Positions 48,161 through 59,052 of a DNA stretch of 64,000 bases are shown here, one piece after another. Source of the stretch: Benincasa hispida (lineage: Eukaryota > Streptophyta > Magnoliopsida > Cucurbitales > Cucurbitaceae). The notes under the pieces were generated by a model. It saw only the letters and a program-made list of their open reading frames with translations, was not told the origin of the DNA and did no database searches. The translations under genes and the position numbers were made by a program. Every line of letters begins with the position of its first letter. Within the stretch, counting starts at the first letter, position 1. The DNA lies in contig NC_052350.1 in the NCBI RefSeq assembly GCF_009727055.1, forward strand, positions 43,930,655 to 43,994,654. The letters are read 5' to 3'.

Positions 48161-49922
48161 CTACAAAGAAGAAATAAAATGAAAGATAAGATTCACCATT
48201 TGAGCATCATATGCAGGGCCTTCCATTTCAAAGTGACTCACACCTTCTATTAGATGTGTTTCAATACGTCCTGCTGCAGATTTTAACTTGTTCTGCAGTT
48301 GTTTCACACTCGTGAACCCATCCCGTGTGCCCATCACAAAAAGTTTTGGTTTTGGAGACTGTAAAATGGCTTTGTGGTGTCTTCCAAAAAGAATTGAGGC
48401 AGTTAGGCCAAAAGGATAGCCAAGGCTAACATAGCCTACCACTTGTTCTATCAAATCCACAGATGAGCCTGCAATGGGAGCGCCTGAAAAGGACACAATT
48501 ACATGTGATACATGTGATTCAGAATGCTTTCACCTGCTCTTTTTGTCCCCACAAATTAATAGAAAATAATGTTCTGGTCTAAATTTTACTAAATGCATCA
48601 TCAATGTGATACCACCCCCTCAATCCCACCATCAATTTTGCTTCAACACTATTTCTTCCAATTGTCTGTGATGTGTCTATGTGGTAAGATAGTAGTAAGT
48701 CTAGCAATTTAAAATGAGAAAGCAAAAGGGTGTGCCATTTTTTTAAAATCTCAAAACAGTTTCGTCCGGAACAATCTAGACAGTTCTAGACACAGGATTA
48801 TAAAAAAGTTGTAAACAATCATGTACAACTGAAGATTGCCATTGAATAATTTATAGGATGCAATTCAACCAGAATTGTAGGAGGAAATAAAACCATACAG
48901 ATGACAACTGAAGCAACATTGCCATTGAATTGTAGGATGCAATTCAACCAGAACCTAGTTTTGGTGAGTTCCAAGACTACTAGCAAGCCCTATGATCATG
49001 TCTTATTCAAAGGAAAGCTTCTGTTTGATCAATTCTTTGGATCTCAGAGAATTATACCTTTATATACCTTAAAATTTGTATTTTTGAAGCCTTATTCCAT
49101 TTAATCACCATTTTCTCAGAGAATTCTCTTTTACATCTTCGACGTCCAAAATCTTAAATACCATTCTCATGCCAATCTCTTACGAATTCCATGGGCAGCT
49201 AGACAAGATTATTGGTCTATAAACAAAAACAGAAACACTCAGCCCTTTCAGGCACCTACTTTTCTTTATTTTTTTGTGGAAATGGAGAATCGAACATTTG
49301 ATAGGTAGAGAGAAAGATCATGAACAAAATTCTTCTTTTCCTGGATAGCTATCATACAAAATCCAACCAGAGAGTTTTATTATAAATAAGAATCCAAATG
49401 TGACAAACAACAGTCTAGGGCATGATGTTGAAAAGAATTACAATCAATATGCAAGAATGATCATATCTAAAAGCAATCACCAAGGCAGACAACCAATCTC
49501 AACAACATTTTACCAAAATCAAGTCATATCCCTCACAAAATCCCACAGCAGAAACTAAAAAAAAACACCATACCTGCAGATGAACCCACCAACAAAATTC
49601 GACGAACAGACAACTTCTCACAAACCCATTTGCAAACAGCAATCACATCTTTAATTTCAGCGAATCCAGTCAAAGAAGCCCTTCCAGAAGATTTCCCAGC
49701 GCCTCTCATATCAAAAGTCACAGCTCTATAACCCCTTTCCGCTAACCCAGCGGCTATTCCTCTCAAAAGCCCTTGACAACCACCCAAAATGGAATAAGGA
49801 TGGACCAAAACAACCGCTAGATTTTCCCTTGCTTCCTCATCTTTTGGCTTGAAAACCCTCGTGTGAAGCTTTACCCCATCACTGGTTTCGACTTTACAAG
49901 ACTCAACGGTAAAGTTCGACAT
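48161..49922 (-). CDS. Alpha/beta hydrolase fold protein, 223 residues
   Basis: Two exons: 49,574-49,922 (ATG at 49,922) and 48,161-48,483, with a GT-AG intron of 1,090 bp; the join restores GSSAGAPIAG. Visible fold features are the oxyanion-side HPYS motif at about residue 41, FDMRGAGKSSG, the nucleophile elbow G-S-S-A-G (113-117, Ser115), Asp171 in GTRDGFTS and His200 in GVSHFEMEG. This is a complete catalytic triad. The size and sequence type match a small conserved plant family of soluble alpha/beta hydrolases of unknown substrate. No signal peptide or membrane segment is seen. An upstream frame (49,871-50,065) overlaps the 5' UTR but is not part of the protein. It is convergent with EML. 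The substrate is not inferable from sequence. Confidence 0.92.
48824..48957. repeat. Short tandem duplication in hydrolase intron
   Basis: A block reading 'acaactgaag...attgccattgaat...taggatgcaattcaaccagaa' occurs at about 48,822-48,877 and again at 48,903-48,953, roughly 80 bp apart. It is imperfect and intronic. The ORF at 48,901-49,104 is not supported as coding. Confidence 0.7.
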
Positions 49923-50119
49923 CGCCGGCAGTTCAAAAAACAGACGACGATGAAGAGGAAGTGAAGGGTTAAGGAGTGGATCGAAGGCTGCAAACTGGGA
50001 TTTATGGGTTGTAGAGAAGAGGATTTTTTCAATGATTTTGGTTGGGGAGTAGATTGATACAACAAATTGATGGCGACTGGTAGGGATTGAGAAGAAGAAG
50101 GTTAAAGGAGACGATTAAT

Positions 50120-51072
50120 TTGATGGGGGAATTTGGTATTCAAAAGCGGAAATGACAGATTTGAGAGCAAATTGAGAATTGAAAGAATTTGTGGAGAACA
50201 AAATGATAAAAAGTTGGGAAATTTCTTCTTTTTCAAATTGGTTTTCGGGTTATATTTTAGTTAGTTTATTGGGGGGGTTTTAGAATTAAAAAAAAAATGA
50301 TTTTAGGTACGTATTAATTTTTTATTTATTTATTTATTTTTGGGTACTATAGAGGTCTTCGATATTATCGATCTTTTTAGTACAATAACTATTGAATGAG
50401 AAGTAAACCTCTTATTTCTTCGAATGAAGACTATGCCTCGTTGAACTAAACTTAATTTTGATTTAATAGGATAAAAAGTTAGAATTTTAAAATCAAAATG
50501 AATTCTTTAAACCGACAATATAATTCAATGGTAATTATCAAGTATATTAAAATGTCTTGAATCTATTATTTGATGTTCCAAATGATTAAGTACAGGATCT
50601 CACCACCCGACCAATAAACGAGGGTTTAGGAGTAATGTGTTGACATCTCTGGAATCTGTATTATCTAATATTTCTTAATAAAATTGTTCCCTCACTCTGC
50701 TCGTAGATTTAGTTAATACAATATTAGTATACTACGTAAAATTTTGTGTCGATCTTTACTATTTAAATTTTTCACTTCTATGTTTGTCGATTTCATAACA
50801 ACGTACAATTTTCATTAACATCAAAAGTTCAAATGTTCCACCCTCAAATAAAAAGAAATTGATTCTTTGGCAAACTACAAAGCATAATATGAACTTTTTC
50901 ACTTTAATTTATTATATTAAATTATTGAACTTTTGAATATTATATTTATTTGGTTTTTAAACTTTAGAATGAAACTGTGGATCATACTTCAATTTAATTC
51001 CTATGGTCGATACAATTAATTGAATATTAATATTGTAAGTTTCTAGTTAAATGGAGAAATTTGTATGGATGA
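50120..51072. other. Intergenic, no gene seen
   Basis: AT-rich spacer between the hydrolase 5' end and the Mutator-like element, containing poly-T and poly-A runs. No ORF above 60 codons, no RNA gene and no recognisable transposon end until about 51,073. The hydrolase promoter should lie in its left part. Confidence 0.6.
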
Positions 51073-51185
51073 CCCAAAAATTGGACCCAAAATGTCAAAT
51101 GACCATTTTTTAAAAAAATAATGTCAATTGACCCTCTACTGACATCATTGTCATACCAAATTACTTAATTTGCCCTTACACCGGC
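51073..51185 (+). repeat. Left terminal inverted repeat of the MULE
   Basis: The core 'aatgtcaattgaccctctac' continues through 'tgacatcattgtcatacc' to 'aaattacttaatttgccctt'. It matches the reverse complement of 58,945-59,020 with only a handful of differences. The outer 40 bp are less well conserved. Confidence 0.88.
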
Positions 51186-51539
51186 CTCACAAGGTAAATC
51201 TCGCTATTGTCTGATTACACACTCTTGTTCTCGCTTGAAATTCCCTTGTTGATGTGATTGCTCGTCAGTGTACTGTTGATTTGACAAAATGTCACGATGG
51301 AAGCCTCAAATCAAATCAATAATACCTAAACACAATACAATGATGATTTCTTTAAACTCTAAACTCCATTTCAAAGGTGATTACTTCTCTGGTTTTCGAC
51401 GAAGATTTTTCGAACGGGGATTTCCAAGACGAGACATTCTCAGAAAGGAACATAACAGCTTTTTCAGAAAGGTGAAACATTATTTTGAGTCTATCTAATT
51501 ATTTTTGAAGTGTTATTTCTGGAAGGGTAGCATTACGAA

Positions 51540-51710
51540 ATTTTGTATTGGGAGAGAGTAAGAAAGAGGAAGAGTAAGAGAGAGAGCGAGATTTTGAAAG
51601 AGCGAGATCTTAAGAGCAAGAGCGAGATTTTGAGAGCGAGAGCGAGATTTTGAGTGAGAGCGAGATTGAGAGAGCAAGATTTTGAGAGAGAGCGAGAGTA
51701 CACTTCAATT
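51540..51710. repeat. GAGAGCGAGA-rich subterminal array (left)
   Basis: Units of 'gagagcgagattttga' repeat with slippage. The mirror region near the right end (58,455-58,580, 'ctcgctagaatggctctcactg') is related, so the subterminal arrays are inverted relative to each other like the TIRs. Confidence 0.8.
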
Positions 51711-51826
51711 GCTTGTATAACTTAATGACAAATGTTCTCTTGCTTTGTAGGATGATAGGAAAGTGTCTATTTATTCGATTTGGAGGTACTTGAGATGAGA
51801 ATGAACGTTCTTATATTGGGGGACAG

Positions 51827-54235
51827 TTGAAAGAAATCGTTGTGCCCCCTACATTGAATTATGAAGAACTTAAATCTCGCATTTACAGGGCTACAAAAAT
51901 CAATTCTTTAGAGTTTGATCTTATCCTGAAAGTTAAATATAATCTTGAATTTGAATCCCCTCCACAATGCATAACGGATGATGATGATCTTCACTTCTTT
52001 CTTTTGCGAGAAGAGGTTAGCAGACTTCAGATAGTTGTAACGTTGAAGTCTAAACAGGACGAAAATGTTCGAATGCGGTTTGGAGATGTGAGTCATGATG
52101 ATACAGCTGTGGACAGACAATACGAGGAATCATATCAGTTCCGTCGGGAAGAGGATGATATTCCATTGTCTACCAACACTGTACCATCAACATTCGATTA
52201 TATGGATTGTGGTCCTTCAGTGGACGTGGATGGGAATGAGCAACCAGTAGGATTGAATGAAATGGATCGCGATCATGAAGATGTGCGTCATTTTACAGCA
52301 GCTTTAGTGGTTCTACCATCTGTGTCTTCAAGTCATAGGACAGAGTTGATTATGCCTACCACCTCTTCATCTAGAACAAAGGACGTTGAAGTTGGTCAAC
52401 TATTTTTGAACAAAAAGGACATGAAAATGAGATTGTCTATTCTGTCCATCAACAGAAATTTTGAATTTAAGGTCAAGAAATCAACCAATTCTCTGTTCAC
52501 TGTCAAATGCATTGGGGAGACATGTAAGTGGAGCCTTCGTGCTGTCAAAATGGAAGGGTCTGATATATTCAAGATCACAAAGTACTGCAGTTCGCACACA
52601 TGTTCCATAGGAATTTTGAATCACGACCATAGACAAGCAACTGCTACAGTTGTTGGTCAACTCATCAAAAATAAGTTCACGGGCATAGGACGTGTTTATA
52701 AACCTTGTCATATCGTTGAAGATATGAGGAGAGATTATGGTGTGAACATAAGTTATGATAAAGTGTGGCGTGCAAGGGAAGCCGCATATGATCTCACTAG
52801 AGGTACTCCAAAATACTCATACTCCATACTACCTGCCTATGGAGAAGCGCTAAAAATAGAGAATCCAGGTACAGTCTTTGAGATCGAACTCGAAGATGAG
52901 GTGCATTTCAAGTATATGTTTATGGCATTAGGGCCTTGTATTAGAGGTTTTGCAAGCTATCGGCCTTGTATTATTGTTGATGGGTCGCACTTGAAAGGAA
53001 AATACAAAGGCACCATGTTGATTGCGGTTTCTATAGACGGGAACAATCAATTATACCCACTAGCATATGAAATGGTGGACAATGAAATCGATCGATCATG
53101 GAAATGGTTTATGTCAAACTTGAAATGTAGTATCGAAGAGCCCGATAATCTGGTGTTTGTGTCTAATCCGATGGTATCTATCGACAATGCTATTCGTGCA
53201 TTTTTTTCCACAGCATTTCATGGATTGTGCACATGGCATATAGAACAGAACCTGGTTATAAACTTTAAGGATAGCATGGTTGTTGGGATATTTAGAGATG
53301 CAACAAGGGCATTTTGCATGACAGAGTTCCAGACAAAATGGGACGAACTCCGCAGTTTTAGAGACGGTGTTGTCACGAAATATTTAGAAGACATCGATCT
53401 TCAAAGGTGGGCACGAGCTTACCAAATAGAACGAAGATATGATAACATGACATCCAACAGTGCAGAGTGTTTCAATTCCTTAACTAAAGAGTATCAACTG
53501 ATGCCCATAGTATGCTTGATTGAATATGTTAGAGGAATGCTCCAATCGTGGTTCTANNNNNNNNNNNNNNNNNNNNNNNNNNNNNNNNNNNNNNNNNNNN
53601 NNNNNNNNNNNNNNNNNNNNNNNNNNNNNNNNNNNNNNNNNNNNNNNNNNNNNNNNNNNNNNNNNNNNNNNNNNNNNNNCTCTGACTACTGTGAAACCCG
53701 ATTGGCAAATGAAGCTGATAAGGGCAGACGATATCAGGTTAAGTCTATTGATTGTTATCGGGTACACGTGCAAGATAATTGATTGGATGGTATTGTCAAT
53801 CTTCACACGAAGGAATGCACGTGTAAGGAATTCGACTCACTTGGTATACCGTGTTCCTATGCAATTGTTACTGCCAAGGAAAGAAATATACCCATCCACG
53901 GTCTTTGCAGTTGATTTTATTCAGTGGACTCTCTAATGGCTGCGTATGTGGAGTCTATAAATCCACTTGGCCACATATCTGAATGGAAAAGACCTTTTGG
54001 ATACGTAGAAAAGATTATCCTTCCTCCGAAGTTGATGCCACAAGCTAGGCGACGGAGAGTGAAAAGAATACCATCTAGAGGAGAATTTTGTAGACAAATG
54101 AAGTGTGGTCGGGTGGGAATTATGGACATAACCACCAAAATTGTACTGAACCATTTACAACCGTGCGACGTGCCAAAAATGCCAGAGACCGAGACACAAA
54201 CACCCCTCATTCAGTTTAGTTATAAATACCATTGA
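51827..54235 (+). pseudogene. MudrA-type transposase of the MULE, with two internal TGA codons and an N gap
   Basis: One reading frame covers the whole region from 51,827. Domains in order: a PB1-like N-terminus (about 1-75), a MuDR DNA-binding region (about 185-265; FKITKYCSSHTC), and the MULE transposase core (about 380-480) with CIIVDGSHLKGKYKG giving the first catalytic Asp (385). The second Asp, in the family's (I/V)SDR block, is Asn447 here (FVSNPMVSI). The C-terminal SWIM zinc finger reads ECTCKEFDSLGIPCSY, with the final His replaced by Tyr. TGA stops at 53,780-53,782 and 53,912-53,914 interrupt the same frame, which otherwise continues to 54,235. A 123-N gap removes about 41 codons near residues 577-618. 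The catalytic and zinc residues lost are consistent with an inactive copy. Confidence 0.88.
53557..53679. other. Assembly gap (123 N)
   Basis: The gap lies inside the transposase. Its length is an exact multiple of three and the frame is kept on both sides, so the gap size may be measured rather than nominal. Confidence 0.98.
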
Positions 54236-54900
54236 CCATTTTTTCATATGTCATACTTGTAACATACTTCATACTTTTTCATACTTGTAACATACTTCAT
54301 ACTTGTAATACTTCATACTTCATACTTTCATCTTGTAAACAAAAAACAATAACAAGCTGGAGTATTTATATAATAGCAATATTCATACTCTCTCAATCTT
54401 CATACTCTCTCCATCGTCATACTCTCTCAGTCTTCATACTTGTAACAAAAATGGATAACTTCATACTTTCTCAATCTTCATACTGAAAACAAAAAACAAT
54501 AACTTCATACTCTATCAATCTTCATACTTGTAACAAAAGTGGATAACAAATATTCTCTTAATCTTCATACGTGTAACAAAAAATAATGACTTCATACTCT
54601 CTCAATCTTCATACTTGAAACAAAATGGATAACAAATACTATCTCAATCTTCATACGTGTAACAAAAAATAATGACTTCATACTCTCTCAATCCTCATAC
54701 TTGTAACAAAATGGATAACAAATACTCTCTCAATCTCGCTCTCTCTCACAATCTCTCTCTCTCACAATCTCGCTCTCTCTGAACATCTCGCTCTCTTTGA
54801 ACATCTCGCTCTCTTAATCTCGCTCTCTCTTACAATCTCGCCCTCTCTCACAATCTCACTCTCTCTCAATATCTCGCTCTCTCAATCTTTGAACTTTGAA
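54236..54900. repeat. Centre of MULE: 86-bp and CTCGCTCT repeats
   Basis: From about 54,240 to 54,720 units of 'cttcatactctctcaatcttcatacttgtaac' are repeated; a longer unit places 'catacgtgtaac' at 54,566 and 54,652 (period 86 bp). From 54,725 to 54,890 the pattern changes to 'aatctcgctctctct'. Beyond this, 54,900-55,190 is AT-rich with repeats of 'gaactttgaac' and 'ataaaaaatacatg' and no gene. Confidence 0.8.
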
Positions 54901-55194
54901 CCTTGAACCATATAATGTTCTAAGCTCAATTATGCATGTTTTGATAAAATTCTGATGTTGAGCTTTGAACTTACATAAAAAAATAGATGTTCAATTCAAT
55001 TATACAATGAAAAGAGCAGTAGCTCCATTATACATAAAAAATGCATGTTCTGATAAAATTCTGATACTGAACTTTGAACTTTGAACTTTCATAAAAATAT
55101 ATGTTCAATTATACAATGAATGTTTTTACATACATAAAAAATAAATGAATGTTTTTACCAAGAATAAAAAATACAATGTTCTATACATATAAAA

Positions 55195-58100
55195 AAACAT
55201 GGAGTGTTTGCACATAGCTGACACGTTAATTGCATCATATATTCATTCATCTTCTCCTGAGTGATTACGGATGGATCAACACCAGTCACCAGGTGTTCCA
55301 GAAGTTTTATTGCAAAGATGCCACAATCAAGCGACCCGTGTTGTATGTTGACGTTCTTAGATCGCGAGATTTTCCAACGGGCTGTGGATAGGTCCGACTT
55401 TAATCAATCCATGTCACAGTAGTGAAGTAGGGATGGTACTGTGACCGTCAATGGCTCTAGCTAATTCACCAGCTTTGTCATTGGTGTGTATGACGAAAGT
55501 GAATCGAACACGAATATGTGGCCTCTGTTAATGTCCATTGCAAGGACCATCCAGTGGTCATTGATATTCATCGCCGTGTAAACGAAATCCACATCTGCCC
55601 ATTTGACATCGAATTTATCGGTGACGTAGTCTTTATACGTGCTTTCATCTTCCCAAGCTAGGGCAGCCTCTAGAAGTGACTTGTTTAAATACCCCGCCAC
55701 GAGCATTGAAGTGACTCTGTCAAATAAAATGAGAAGTTAAGTAAAGAAGTAAAGACCAAGAAACTTAACGAAATGAGAAGTTAAGAAACGAAATATCAAA
55801 ATTTACCATTACACCAATTGGCAAGATGGTGAACTTATTCATGCACATGTCGGGCCGGGTATAAAATTTATCTCTCATAAAATAAAATAAAGTGTTTATG
55901 GTCTGCACGAAAAAATAATATGTCAGTAAACGTACATGATAGACAATATGTAAAGACATAAAGACTAGGACACTTACATTGCACTCGACCAACGAATTCG
56001 GGGTAATCATTTCCTTGAAGAATTGCTTGTCGAGTGGTTTGAATGAGTTCTCTCAAACCTCGTTGTTTGTATTGTCGTCCGAGATCCAGTCCATCATTTC
56101 TATCATGATATTGTGTGGAATGGCGTGTGCTACGTTATATGTGATGATCGATCTGGATGGTGTATATTTATCAAAACGGTTTCTCTTACGACTTAATTTC
56201 ATCAAGGAATCCTACAAAAACAGGGAAACACCAAAACGTTTGCCTCATCAAGAAAATATAAAAATAACACAACATTACTGATCAATAAATTACTCACCAG
56301 TGAACTTCTTCTGTGGTCATAACAATCCCAAAGTGTTTAGCCTCTGGGATGGCCAGACATTGTTCTAGCCTCTGTAGTTGTGGCACCATGTAAAGTAAAG
56401 GCAGACATGTCGGGCTGTTTGTGGGAATCGGCCTTGTATTAGGTTTGACGTCAATCGATTTGATGTCGTGGTAATGGTGGCTTATCGGGCTGTTACAGTG
56501 GGGGTTGGGATTAGTAGGTGAAGGGGTGTTATCGGGCTATAGAGGGGATCGAGGATGGAGGTGTCAGAGGGCAGTTGCAGTCGTATCGGGACTCCCGAGA
56601 ATAGGAGGGTNNNNNNNNNNNNNNNNNNNNNNNNNNNNNNNNNNNNNNNNNNNNNNNNNNNNNNNNNNNNNNNNNNNNNNNNNNNNNNNNNNNGACCTGG
56701 TCGTCTCCTCATTCACTGTGGAACCCTTCAATTAGTAAAGTAAAATGGTGAGTTCACGAACACGTAAAAGCTAAACACATAAAGAAATAAAATGATGCAA
56801 ACCCTGCACATAGATTACAACAATGACAAGATGGCCGAAAATTGCCCTTTCATGTCAGTCATGTTTTCCTCCATACTGGATACACGACTATCTAAACCTG
56901 ATATACTACCATCCAACCTCGATAGTACGCTATCAATGGACCACAGGTACGAATAAGTAGATTCGTCTGTATTGGCTCCCTCCTTACGGCGGGCAGCACA
57001 CTCACGACACTCCTCATCCATAGGTCACGTACGTCCCCCATCATATCATGGAACATATCATCACTACGTGTGTATGTCCCTCCTTCCACCCTTCCATATT
57101 CAGCATCCTCGTGCTCAGAATGCTCGGGTTCATCCTCTCCCTCTATCTTGACAACCTCATCATTATCATCTCCATGATGGTCATCACCGTCACTTTCACT
57201 CTCGGGACTACCCCCTTACTCATCGACCTTGAGCCACTTTCAGAACTATCATCATCTGCACCTAGCTCAAATATAGGTCGTCGTTCCACTGAGGTATCCC
57301 AAAACTTCCTTTCAGCATTTGACATCACAGTATCCTCTTTAACCTTTATCTGCATTAACAACCCAGTAAACTGGTTAGTGTCAATTTAACAACCAGATAA
57401 ACATGTTATGCATAGAGTAAATGTACATTGTTAGACTCGAATATCTCTCTCTCGAGTACTTTGAAGGACACTGAGTGGGAGCATGACCATCATAATATGC
57501 GGGGCAAAGCCACCTTGCTCCTTCGCTTCGCAATGTTCCCAACTATCGATGAAGCTAGGATCTCGTACGTCCATACCTAAATAAAATTTAAAATATATTA
57601 AGAATAATAGTAATGTTAGATCAAACAACACGATTATTATGTTAATCAAATTTACCTGGAACGCTTGTGGAAATCCACGTAAGGAGTACTTCACAACGTA
57701 GTTTTTATTTGATTTGACCCTAGTCTTGTATAGACTGCTCTTATCATTCAAGGCAGTTTTTAGGGCATCCAATGTTCTCTCCCAAATAATGGTACCCCAA
57801 TCAAGACTATTGTAGTACTCCAAGCTTTGAACGTCCTTGAAACGTTTGAGGTAAACTACATTTTTCTACTTGTTTTTCCCCATCATTGCGACCTCAGTAT
57901 AATAAACTAGGCTGATCTTCACAGCATCATCATCGTTTTTAAACTCTAAGTCCTTGTATTTTTCTTCGAGTTCACGGAGGTGTAAAGTGTCCTTCGTCAC
58001 TCGATTACCAAAATACTTGATGGCAAGTTCATATGAGGACTGCTGGTTCCGATCAATTCGTGATGGGGGTTGCCACAAACCAGTCATCACCAAAAAGTCA

Positions 58101-58374
58101 TCCTTTGAAAAGGTGACAACCTTCCCACAGACAGAGAATGTCATTGAGTCTGATTTTGTCCTCTTCACTTCTCTAAGCAACATGTGATGGACAATTGGGC
58201 TGTTGAACACCATATCAACGTCAACAAATCGCCCAAAAACTGTTCTCTTGAACATGGCCAACTGCGTTGGCGTGAGCTTCTTTTTGACAATCTTGTTTGC
58301 ATTGGCAATGTGGGCCAAGCTGGTTACATGACCGAGAATCGGTCAGCTTCGGCTATTCTGAAACGTGTAGCCAT
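55195..58374 (-). pseudogene. DUF1985/Ulp1-like cysteine protease gene of the MULE, broken
   Basis: The minus reading starts near 58,374 (MATRFRIAEADRFSVM) and shifts frame into a DUF1985 domain (57,866-58,318: LTPTQLAMFKRTVFGRF, FSKDDFLVMTGLW). This continues at 57,660-57,823 (MEYYNSLDWGTIIWERTLDA). A low-complexity acidic middle and a coiled-coil stretch (56,815-57,021) follow, then an 83-N gap, then the C48 peptidase end: NDHWMVLAMDI (His near 55,555), IFVFDSLSSYT (Asp) and IQHGSLDCGIFAIKLLEHL with Cys at 55,323-55,325. The His-Asp-Gln-Cys set typical of Ulp1 is thus still legible. Stops (TAG near 55,458 and a TGA about 20 codons on) and frameshifts break it; introns are likely too. Ulp1 enzymes cleave SUMO; the role of these captured versions is unknown. 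Confidence 0.82.
56611..56693. other. Assembly gap (83 N)
   Basis: The gap lies in the middle of the Ulp1-like gene. The ORFs that cross it on both strands are artefacts of N translation. Confidence 0.98.
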
Positions 58375-58454
58375 CTTAAATCACTCCTACATTTATTAAA
58401 AAATTCAATCAGTAAACTCCTTCAGAAAAAAAAAATGTAAAACAACATTCTGTT

Positions 58455-58580
58455 TAAATCTCGCTAGATTTGCTCTCGCTGGCATCACTCTCGCTAGAAT
58501 GGCTCTCACTGACATCGCTCTCGCTGGTGTCGCTCTCTCCGATGTCGCTCTCCCTTATCTCCCTCTCATTCTCTCTTTTT
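58455..58580. repeat. CTCGCT-rich subterminal array (right)
   Basis: Repeats of 'tctcgctagaNttgctctcgctggcat' are followed by 'ctctctccgatgtcgctctc'. They are counterpart to the left array at 51,540-51,710. An A27-type run at about 58,620-58,646 lies just outside. Confidence 0.75.
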
Positions 58581-58944
58581 ACTCGTCTTCAACCACATAA
58601 CACATCGAGAACCAGAAAAACAAAAAAAAAAAAAAAAAAAAAAAAAACAAATAAAGAAAAATTTCTACCACCACACATTACACGAAATTAGGGGAGTTTT
58701 TTGTTTCTCACTTATCTCATTTACAAACTCTTTCTAATCGTCTTCAACCACAAAACACATCCAAAACAAAAAAAAAACCATATTGAAAGAAAGATTTACC
58801 GATAAGATTCGATTGCAAGCCGGAAGTAGAATCGTTTGCAAGCCGGAAATAGTTTTTTTCGTTTATGAGCGATACGAAGCCATTAGCCTTGGAAAATTTG
58901 AATGAAGAATGGTTTGGTTTTGGTGGGTTTTCTCTGTAAAAAGG

Positions 58945-59052
58945 TAAGAAGATGAAGTAAGGACAAATTAAGTAATTTGGTATGACGATGATGTTAGCAG
59001 ATGGTCAATTGACATTATTTTTTTTATTAAAGAATAATCGGCAAATATTGGG
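58945..59052 (-). repeat. Right terminal inverted repeat of the MULE
   Basis: It reads 'gtaaggacaaattaagtaat', then 'ttggtatgacgatgatgtta' and 'gcagatggtcaattgacatt', the complement of the left TIR. The outer end near 59,052 ('gcaaatattggg') pairs only loosely with the left 'cccaaaaattgg'. Confidence 0.88.

Larger units (their letters stand above)
51073..59052 (+). mobile_element. Mutator-like element carrying transposase and Ulp1-like protease
   Basis: The ends form approximately 110-bp terminal inverted repeats (51,073-51,185 and 58,945-59,052). Between them lie a mudrA-type transposase on plus (51,827-54,235) and a DUF1985/Ulp1-type gene on minus (about 55,195-58,374), converging on a repeat-rich centre. 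MULEs with Ulp1 domains are known from melon (CUMULE), Arabidopsis and rice (Kaonashi type). Total length is about 8 kb. The outermost bases are approximate and I could not identify a clean 9-bp TSD. Both genes are damaged, so this copy is not autonomous. Confidence 0.85.

Noticed and set aside
51289..51498. Small basic plus ORF upstream of transposase
   Set aside because: It lies between the TIR and a simple repeat, with no domain; insufficient support as a gene.
53780..53914. Two in-frame TGA codons as possible recoding
   Set aside because: No selenocysteine system in land plants, no recoding signal seen, and the gene has lost catalytic and zinc residues as well; decay is the simpler reading.
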